Positions 59,357-64,000 of a DNA stretch of 64,000 nucleotides are shown here, in pieces (position 1 is the stretch's first letter; each line of letters opens with the position of its first letter). The notes under the pieces were generated by a model that did no database searches, was not told the origin of the DNA, and saw only the letters and a list, made by a program, of their open reading frames with translations. This DNA comes from Variovorax sp. PBL-E5 (lineage in GTDB: Bacteria > Pseudomonadota > Gammaproteobacteria > Burkholderiales > Burkholderiaceae_C), in assembly GCF_901827185.1 (NCBI RefSeq), contig NZ_LR594671.1, positions 5,264,001-5,328,000 on the forward strand. Direction: 5' to 3'. The position numbers and the translations under genes are program-made.

Positions 59357-60103
59357 TCACAGCGCCGTCTTGCCGCCGTTGACGCCGACGATCTGGCCGG
59401 TGATGAAACCTGCCTTGTCGGAGGCGAGGAAAACGATGGTCTGCGCGATTTCCTCGGGCTTGCCGGCGCGCTTGGCGGGCACGCCCGCGATCAGGTTCGC
59501 CAACCGGTCGGCATTGCCGGTGAAGCGGTTCAGCATGTCGGTGTCCACCGGGCCGGGCGCGACCGCATTCACGCGCACGCCCGCGGCCGCGCCTTCGAGC
59601 GCCGCGGACTTGGTCAGGCCCTCGACCGCGTGCTTGCTGGCGACGTAGAGCGACGCGCCCGCGACACCACGGCTGCCCATGGTCGACGAGAGGTTGATGA
59701 TGCTGCCGCTCTGCTGCGCCAGCATCACACGCAGCTCGTGCTTGAGGCTCAGCAGCGTGCCGAGCACGTTGGTGTCGAAGGTGGCGGCATAGGTCTCGGC
59801 GGATTGCGCCGTCAGCGCGCCGGGAGTGCCTTCGGTGCCGGCGTTGTTGATCGCCACGTCGAGCCGGCCGAAGCGCGCCACCGTGCGGTCGACGAGCTGC
59901 TGGACTTCAGCCTCCAAGCGCACGTCGACGCGCACGAACTCGGCCTCGTTGCCGAGCGCGCGCAACTCGGCGGCGAGCGCCTCGCCGGCTCCCTCGCGGC
60001 GGCCCGAGACGACGAGGCGGGCGCCCTCGCGCGCAAAGGCCAGTGCGGTGGCACGGCCGATGCCCGTGAGAGCGCCGGTGATGAGGACGACGGGAGCGGA
60101 CAT
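59357..60103 (-). CDS. Short-chain dehydrogenase/reductase
   Basis: Classical SDR of 248 residues with the nucleotide-binding TGALTGIG (residues 9-16), NNAGTEG, catalytic Ser in NLSSTMGS, the YxxxK pair in SLYVASKHAVEG, and PGPVDTDM. The last residues GQIVGVNGGKTAL are family-typical. First gene of the SDR-MFS unit facing away from its tetR regulator, with an 18-bp TetR-type operator (60156-60173) about 53 bases before its start. Substrate unknown. Confidence 0.92.
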   Translation of the reverse strand: MSAPVVLITGALTGIGRATALAFAREGARLVVSGRREGAGEALAAELRALGNEAEFVRVDVRLEAEVQQLVDRTVARFGRLDVAINNAGTEGTPGALTAQSAETYAATFDTNVLGTLLSLKHELRVMLAQQSGSIINLSSTMGSRGVAGASLYVASKHAVEGLTKSAALEGAAAGVRVNAVAPGPVDTDMLNRFTGNADRLANLIAGVPAKRAGKPEEIAQTIVFLASDKAGFITGQIVGVNGGKTAL

Positions 60104-60155
60104 GGTGATTTCCTTCGCGGGATCGTTGCGGCTTGGGCTGCCGGTTTGGGCTCTT

Positions 60156-60173
60156 AATATGGACGACCGTATT
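60156..60173. promoter_or_regulatory. TetR-type operator, copy 1 (upstream of SDR-MFS)
   Basis: The 18-base site AATATGGACGACCGTATT matches the reverse complement of the copy at 60903-60920 in 14 of 18 positions and is itself near-palindromic. It lies in the promoter region of the SDR-MFS unit. The shared form is AATAyGG-ACG-rCyrTATT. Confidence 0.75.
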
Positions 60174-60278
60174 AAATAAGTCAAGCTCGAATCACAGACT
60201 TTTACGGAACGGATTCGGCTGGGGGCAAGACCGGCAGCGCCGGTCGAACGATCCGGCAGCGGCGGTCGGCTTCCCGGA

Positions 60279-60896
60279 TCAGCCGCAGTCGGCCAACGGC
60301 TCGGCCGAGCCGGTGCGGCGCAGCACCATCGTGAACAGGATTTCCTTGAAGCGCTCCAGCGGCACCGTGCTGCGCTCGGCCTTGGAGAGCAGGTTGGCGC
60401 CCTGCATCGACGACACGATGAAGGCCGCCACCTCGTCGCAGTCGAGGCCGGGCGAAAGCTCACCAGCCTTGACAGCCGCGCGCAAACAGTAAGCGAGCGC
60501 CAACCTCACCTCGCCGAACACCTCGAGCAGGCGCTGCCGGATCCGCTCGCTGTGGTCGGAGGCCTCGGCGGTGAAGTTGCCGTACAGGCAGCCGTTGCGC
60601 ATCTGGTCGCGGTTCAGCCGGTCCTTGGCGGCGTCGATGTAGGCGCGCAGGCGCTGCAGCGGCGGCAGGGCGTCGTTGCGCAGCGTCTGCTGAATCGTCT
60701 CGGCGTTGCGGGAGCGGTAGAGCTCGATCACCTCGAGGCCGAAGGCCTCCTTCGACTCGAAGTGGTTGGTGAACGAGCCCTGCGGCACCCCGGCCGCCCG
60801 CACGATGTCGCGCACGCTGGCATTGGCAAAGCCATGCGCATGGACGACCTTGAGGCCTTCCGTGAGGATCTTTTCTCGGTGGGAATGCTTGGGCAT
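60279..60896 (-). CDS. TetR/AcrR-family repressor (NemR-like type)
   Basis: Regulator of 205 residues with an N-terminal helix-turn-helix (VRDIVRAAGVPQGSFTNHFESKEAFGLEVI in parts, residues 28-57), a form close to NemR-type proteins that sense electrophiles. The C-terminal ligand domain has CLYGNFTAEASDHSERIRQRL, with Cys103 placed where related sensors have reactive cysteines. One operator sits 6 bases before its start, so autorepression is expected, and a second copy sits before the SDR gene. Confidence 0.9.
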   Translation of the reverse strand: MPKHSHREKILTEGLKVVHAHGFANASVRDIVRAAGVPQGSFTNHFESKEAFGLEVIELYRSRNAETIQQTLRNDALPPLQRLRAYIDAAKDRLNRDQMRNGCLYGNFTAEASDHSERIRQRLLEVFGEVRLALAYCLRAAVKAGELSPGLDCDEVAAFIVSSMQGANLLSKAERSTVPLERFKEILFTMVLRRTGSAEPLADCG

Positions 60897-60902
60897 GAAA
60901 TC

Positions 60903-60920
60903 AATATAGCCGTCCGTATT
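60903..60920. promoter_or_regulatory. TetR-type operator, copy 2 (upstream of tetR)
   Basis: The site AATATAGCCGTCCGTATT (reverse complement AATACGGACGGCTATATT) lies 6 bases before the tetR start. It matches the SDR-side site at 14 of 18 positions, which supports both as binding sites of the encoded repressor. Confidence 0.75.
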
Positions 60921-60953
60921 GGATTGTCAAGCGGGGCCTGGCGCCATCAGACC

Positions 60954-60970
60954 ATGACCCCACAGGTCAT
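60954..60970. promoter_or_regulatory. Inverted repeat upstream of the orphan atpE-like gene
   Basis: ATGACC-CCACA-GGTCAT, perfect 6-base arms, lies 81 bases before the c-subunit gene and 57 bases before tetR on the other strand. It may be an operator or a transcript hairpin; there is no further support. Confidence 0.35.
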
Positions 60971-61051
60971 CGACCCCGCGCGGCCTCTGGGCGACAGTGG
61001 ACCCAAGCCGGCACCGCAGGGGTTCCGGCGGCAACCAGAAAAAGCACCCTC

Positions 61052-61297
61052 ATGACGAACGGTTTCGACATCCTCCCCCTCGCCGTCGGCCTCCTGATCG
61101 GCATCGCCGCCTTGGGTTCCTGCATCGGCATCGGCATCGTCGGTTCGCGGCTGCTCGAAGGCACCGCGCGGCAGCCGGAGCTCAAGGACACGCTGCAGAC
61201 GCTGTTCTTCCTGATCGCCGGCGTGACCGACGGCGCCTTCATCATCGCGACCGGCATCGGCCTGTGGTTCGCGACGGCCAACCCCTTCAAGGGCTGA
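61052..61297 (+). CDS. Orphan ATP synthase F0 subunit c-like protein
   Basis: An 81-residue hairpin of two transmembrane helices with the c-subunit signatures: glycine-rich first helix (GSCIGIGIVGSRLLEG), the polar loop R40-Q41-P42, and the proton-binding carboxylate Asp60 in LIAGVTDGAFII. It ends ANPFKG, close to betaproteobacterial AtpE ends (ANPF). It is not in an atp operon: neighbours are a TetR gene and an Old Yellow Enzyme gene. A main atpE must be elsewhere in the chromosome, so this is a paralogue or a substitute ring component. Differences in the first helix (DILPLAVGLLIGIAALGS) set it apart from usual AtpE. No good ribosome site is seen. Confidence 0.85.
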   Translation: MTNGFDILPLAVGLLIGIAALGSCIGIGIVGSRLLEGTARQPELKDTLQTLFFLIAGVTDGAFIIATGIGLWFATANPFKG

Positions 61298-61339
61298 CGA
61301 GCCGCAGGCGCGTCACGTCAGCTCACATCGATGGAACGA

Positions 61340-62452
61340 TCAGCGCATGCCGATGCGCGCATCGCCGAACAGCGCCTTCAGCTCGCGCGGCTGCGAGCGC
61401 CAGTACTGGGGCGGCGCCTCGACCTGCCCGCCGAGCTCGGCCGCCGCGCGCCAGGGCCAGTGCGGCTCGAACAGGATCGCGCGGCCGAGCGCCACCATGT
61501 CGGCGCGCCCTTCGGCCACGATCGCCTCGGCCTGCTTCGGCTCGGTGATGAGCCCGACCGCGATGGTCGGCAGCCCCACCTCGGCCTTGATGCGCTCGGC
61601 CAGCGCCACCTGGTAGCCCGGTCCGAGCGGAATCTTCTGCAGCGGCGACACGCCGCCCGAGGACGCATCGATGAAAGCACAGCCGCGCGCGGCCAGCGCG
61701 CGCCCGAAGGCCACCGTCTGCTCGATGTCCCATCCACCCTCGACCCAGTCGGTGCCCGAGATGCGCACGCCGACCGGGATGCGCTCCGGCACGACCGCGC
61801 GCACCGCGTCGAACACTTCCAACGGAAAGCGCATGCGGTTCTCCAGCGAACCGCCATAGGCATCGGCGCGCTGGTTGGCGATCGGCGACAGGAACTCGTG
61901 CAGCAGATAGCCGTGCGCCCCATGCAGTTCGATCGCGTCGATACCGAGCGCCACCGCGCGCTGCGCTGCGCGCGCGAAGGCCGCCTTGATGCGCGCGAGG
62001 CCGGCCGCATCGAGCGCGAGCGGTACGGGCTCGCCCGGCGCATGCGGCAGCGCGGATGACGCGACCGTCTGCCATGCACCTTCATCGGGCGCGAGGCACT
62101 GGCCGCCATCCCAGGGCGTGTGGCTGGAGGCCTTGCGGCCTGCGTGGCCGAGTTGGAGCGCGACGGGGATGTGCGAATGGCGGCGGATCGCTGCCAGCAC
62201 GCGGGCCAGCGCGGCTTCGTTGTCGTCCGAATAGAGGCCGAGGTCGCCGAGGGTGATGCGGCCGATGGCTTCGACGGCGGTGGCTTCGATGACCAGCAGG
62301 CCTGCGCCGGAGAGCGCGAGCTGGCCCAAATGGATCATGTGCCAGTCGGTGGCGCTGCCCTCCTCGGCGGAGTATTGGCACATGGGGGAGACCATGATGC
62401 GGTTGCGGAGGGGCAGCGGGCCGAGGCGATGCGGGGTGAAGAGGGCGCTCAT
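61340..62452 (-). CDS. NADH:flavin oxidoreductase, Old Yellow Enzyme (YqjM-like)
   Basis: FMN-containing ene-reductase of 370 residues that reduces activated alkenes, quinones or nitro compounds. Marks of the thermophilic-like OYE class are C25-x-Y27 in PMCQYSAEEG, HLGQLALSGAGLLVIEAT, QLGHAGRKAS, the catalytic H-G-A-H in ELHGAHGYLLHEFLSP, and NQRADAYGGSLENRMRF; GLITEPKQAE and ADMVALGRAILFEPHWP close the barrel. It is divergent from the TetR gene at 62596, with a palindrome between them, and is in the same neighbourhood as the NemR-like gene. Confidence 0.94.
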   Translation of the reverse strand: MSALFTPHRLGPLPLRNRIMVSPMCQYSAEEGSATDWHMIHLGQLALSGAGLLVIEATAVEAIGRITLGDLGLYSDDNEAALARVLAAIRRHSHIPVALQLGHAGRKASSHTPWDGGQCLAPDEGAWQTVASSALPHAPGEPVPLALDAAGLARIKAAFARAAQRAVALGIDAIELHGAHGYLLHEFLSPIANQRADAYGGSLENRMRFPLEVFDAVRAVVPERIPVGVRISGTDWVEGGWDIEQTVAFGRALAARGCAFIDASSGGVSPLQKIPLGPGYQVALAERIKAEVGLPTIAVGLITEPKQAEAIVAEGRADMVALGRAILFEPHWPWRAAAELGGQVEAPPQYWRSQPRELKALFGDARIGMR

Positions 62453-62552
62453 GGAGTGGGCTTGGTGGGGAAGGAGGATTTATATCGAGGGTTCGTGGGG
62501 TGTGCTTGCGAAGGGGCATGGGGGCGGTAAGCACCGATTCCACGATAAAATC

Positions 62553-62566
62553 CGAGTGATAACTCG
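62553..62566. promoter_or_regulatory. Candidate TetR operator between OYE and tetR genes
   Basis: CGAGT-GATA-ACTCG, a perfect 5-base inverted repeat in the 143-base divergent gap, 29 bases before the TetR start. AT-rich sequence around it (GATAAAATC) looks promoter-like. It could control tetR, the OYE gene, or both. Confidence 0.5.
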
Positions 62567-62595
62567 CATTGCTCATTCCCTTTTGGAACGTCGAC

Positions 62596-63219
62596 ATGAC
62601 ACGCAGGGCACTGACAAAACCCAGGAAGCACGCCTCTCAAGAGAGATCGCGCGCGACGGTCGACGCGCTGGTTGAAGCGACAAGTCGCATTTTGGTCAAG
62701 GAGGGCTACGACAAGGCCAGTACCAATCGGATCGCCGCGGAAGCGGGCGTGAGCATTGGCTCGCTCTACCAGTACTACCCCAGCAAAGAGGCACTCGTTG
62801 CGGCCGTCATCGATCGCCACAATCAGGACATTGCGCGAATCGTCCGTGCCGCCATGGAGGAAGTCGCCTCGCAGCCGGTCGAGAAGGCGGTGCGCAGGCT
62901 TGTCGCCGTGGCCATCGAGGCGCATCGCATCGACCCCAAGCTGCATCGCGTCCTTGCAGAGCAGATCCCGCGCACGGGACGCCTTGAGAATGCAGCAGGC
63001 TTCAATCGTGAAAGCCATTCCTTTTTCGTGACCTATCTCAAGACTCACCGTGCCGAACTCCGCGTGACCGACTTCGAACTTGCGGCCTTTGTGTGTGTGA
63101 CGGCCATCGAAGCGCTGGCCCATACTGCCGTGCTGCACCGCGCTGAAATGCTCTCGGATAAGGCGTTGAGAACGCTTGGCGACGAGACTGCGCGCCTCGT
63201 GGTCGGTTATCTGCAATAG
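62596..63219 (+). CDS. TetR/AcrR-family transcriptional regulator
   Basis: Regulator of 207 residues with a basic N-terminus (TRRALTKPRKHASQERSRAT) and a clear helix-turn-helix (TNRIAAEAGVSIGSLYQYYPSKEALVAAVI, in parts). The C-terminal domain is of the TetR_C type with long helices (VEKAVRRLVAVAIEAHRI). ATG at 62596 (MTRRALT) is chosen over 62569. It is divergent from the Old Yellow Enzyme gene. Lower in GC than the genes before 62 kb. Target unknown. Confidence 0.88.
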   Translation: MTRRALTKPRKHASQERSRATVDALVEATSRILVKEGYDKASTNRIAAEAGVSIGSLYQYYPSKEALVAAVIDRHNQDIARIVRAAMEEVASQPVEKAVRRLVAVAIEAHRIDPKLHRVLAEQIPRTGRLENAAGFNRESHSFFVTYLKTHRAELRVTDFELAAFVCVTAIEALAHTAVLHRAEMLSDKALRTLGDETARLVVGYLQ

Positions 63220-63224
63220 TCGTG

Positions 63225-63432
63225 CTCCCCGGAAGAACCACGCTGCTTCAAATATCACTGCGCTGCCACAGGCTTCCTCTGGAGAGACGATCAGCTTTCC
63301 ATCCGGCGTATCGATCATCCGTTGCCAGTGCAAGACTTCGGATATGGGCTGACCTTGGGCGATATAGGCTTCGCGCACTTTCTCGATGTCGTCGGTACCG
63401 AGATGCATGATGTGCCGGCCTGTTGCGAGATC
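63225..63432 (-). pseudogene. Fragment of an unidentified gene
   Basis: The minus strand carries a reading frame with coding character (RHIMHLGTDDIEKVREAYIA then QPISEVLHWQRMIDTPDGKL and PEEACGSAVIFEA), but stops lie right upstream (two TGA near 63437-63442) and the frame loses character at about 63240. There is no proper start before RHIMHLGTDD except the ATG within it. I do not recognise the family. It seems to be a remnant or part of a frameshifted gene. Confidence 0.4.
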
Positions 63433-63454
63433 ACATCATCAAGCTGCGCGGTGA

Positions 63455-63862
63455 TCAGACTTGCTTCCTCTCGAGGCTTTCGCACCCAGTAATCTTTCTG
63501 TAGACGCCCTGAGCGATCAACTGGTGATCCTGCGTCAATTCCAGGGTCACGGACCCATTCTTCCCGAGGTCCGCATGCGAACGCCAGAAAAGCCATATGC
63601 CCGCTGCCATGAGAGCGGTGCCGGGCCAGATCGAGAATGCCGGGAGGTGGTAGTTCGCCGAGCTGAAAGCGGGCGAAGCGGCGACCACCAGCGGGATCCC
63701 GACCTGGCACAAGCCGACGAACACCACCAGCGACTCATCCACGATGGTGGCATTGCTTATCGACCTTTCACTCGACGGCAACCTGAGCTTGAACGCTGTG
63801 CGTACAGCCACATAGGCGGATATGCCCATGAAGAAGACGATGATTGAAAGTGTGGACGGCAT
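63455..63862 (-). pseudogene. Truncated isoprenylcysteine carboxyl methyltransferase (ICMT)-family gene
   Basis: A 135-residue frame starting at ATG 63862. It has three or four hydrophobic segments (LSIIVFFMGISAYVAV, ESLVVFVGLCQVGIPLVVAA, SIWPGTALMAAGIWLFW) and then the ICMT-like LGKNGSVTLELTQDHQLIAQGVYRKI, but the RHPMY motif and last two helices expected next are missing: after YRKI it reads TGCESLERKQV and stops. Family members are about 190-200 residues. So the gene is probably broken at about position 63485-63490, by deletion or replacement with the sequence holding the adjacent fragment. Confidence 0.65.
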
Positions 63863-63899
63863 GGTTGATTGTCTTTGCGTATGAATCTGCGCATCGCAT

Positions 63900-64000
63900 T
63901 CAGGTCGAGGCTTCGAGAAAGTCCGTGATTCCATCCCGGCTCGGGGTGATGCCTTTCAATTGAAGAACGGCGCCGGCATTGCCTCGGTGATAGTTTCCGT
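63900..64000 (-). CDS. C-terminal end of an unidentified protein (cut by window edge)
   Basis: The minus frame gives 32 residues ending at a TGA (63902-63900): GNYHRGNAGAVLQLKGITPS then RDGITDFLEAST. It looks like a genuine protein C-terminus by composition, perhaps of an NAD(P)-binding or NmrA-like protein, but this is too short to assign. Confidence 0.35.
   Translation of the reverse strand, partial: GNYHRGNAGAVLQLKGITPSRDGITDFLEAST

Overview
The window is a high-GC bacterial chromosome segment, about 64 kb and almost fully coding. Three things point to a betaproteobacterium of the family Comamonadaceae, probably Variovorax or a close relative: the order dapB, bamE, fur, hprK, ptsN, hpf at the left end; the split-alpha transhydrogenase genes; and several TctC (Bug-type) binding proteins. 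The genus is an inference from gene order and protein style, not a database match. I saw no rRNA, tRNA, CRISPR array, transposase or integrase.

Layout. 0-7.1 kb is core: dapB (cut by the window edge), divergent bamE/fur, hprK-ptsN, hpf, a UvrD-type helicase and corA. 7.1-16.3 kb is an accessory block of visibly lower GC with a Rieske oxygenase, a distant flavin/2Fe-2S reductase, an FAH-family hydrolase, a TctC binding protein, a ThDP enzyme, a porin, a Crp/Fnr regulator and a hemerythrin. It looks like an uptake and degradation route for an aromatic or related organic acid. 16.4-27.6 kb, all on the minus strand, carries mtnN, a complete peptide ABC transporter, and pntAA-pntAB-pntB joined directly to an acyl-CoA ligase gene. 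27.8-30.7 kb has a response regulator with a degenerate receiver, a DUF4019 protein, a Nudix hydrolase and mnmA. 30.8-34.2 kb is a two-gene neutral-lipid operon (acyl-CoA ligase plus WS/DGAT).

36.1-41.5 kb is a near-complete sulfolactate degradation locus: suyA-suyB-slcC-comC-tctC on the minus strand, facing a divergent GntR regulator (suyR). The two dehydrogenases would interconvert sulfolactate enantiomers through sulfopyruvate, and SuyAB would split (R)-sulfolactate to pyruvate and sulfite. 41.6-47.5 kb has a Tat-exported F420-reductase-like protein, an NTP/NDP-type carrier, ssb, clcA, and a type II restriction-modification pair placed at the clcA 3' end. 47.6-53.9 kb has uvrA, two very small genes, and a TPR/FAD-oxidase gene pair.

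54.0-58.1 kb is a compact operon of a response regulator, a solute-binding lipoprotein without any transporter, and a hybrid histidine kinase, which reads as a three-part sensory system. 58.1-62.5 kb has an MFS exporter and an SDR enzyme controlled by a TetR repressor (two matching 18-bp operators are visible), an orphan ATP synthase c-subunit gene and an Old Yellow Enzyme. The last 1.5 kb has another TetR regulator and gene remnants, including a truncated isoprenylcysteine methyltransferase-family gene.
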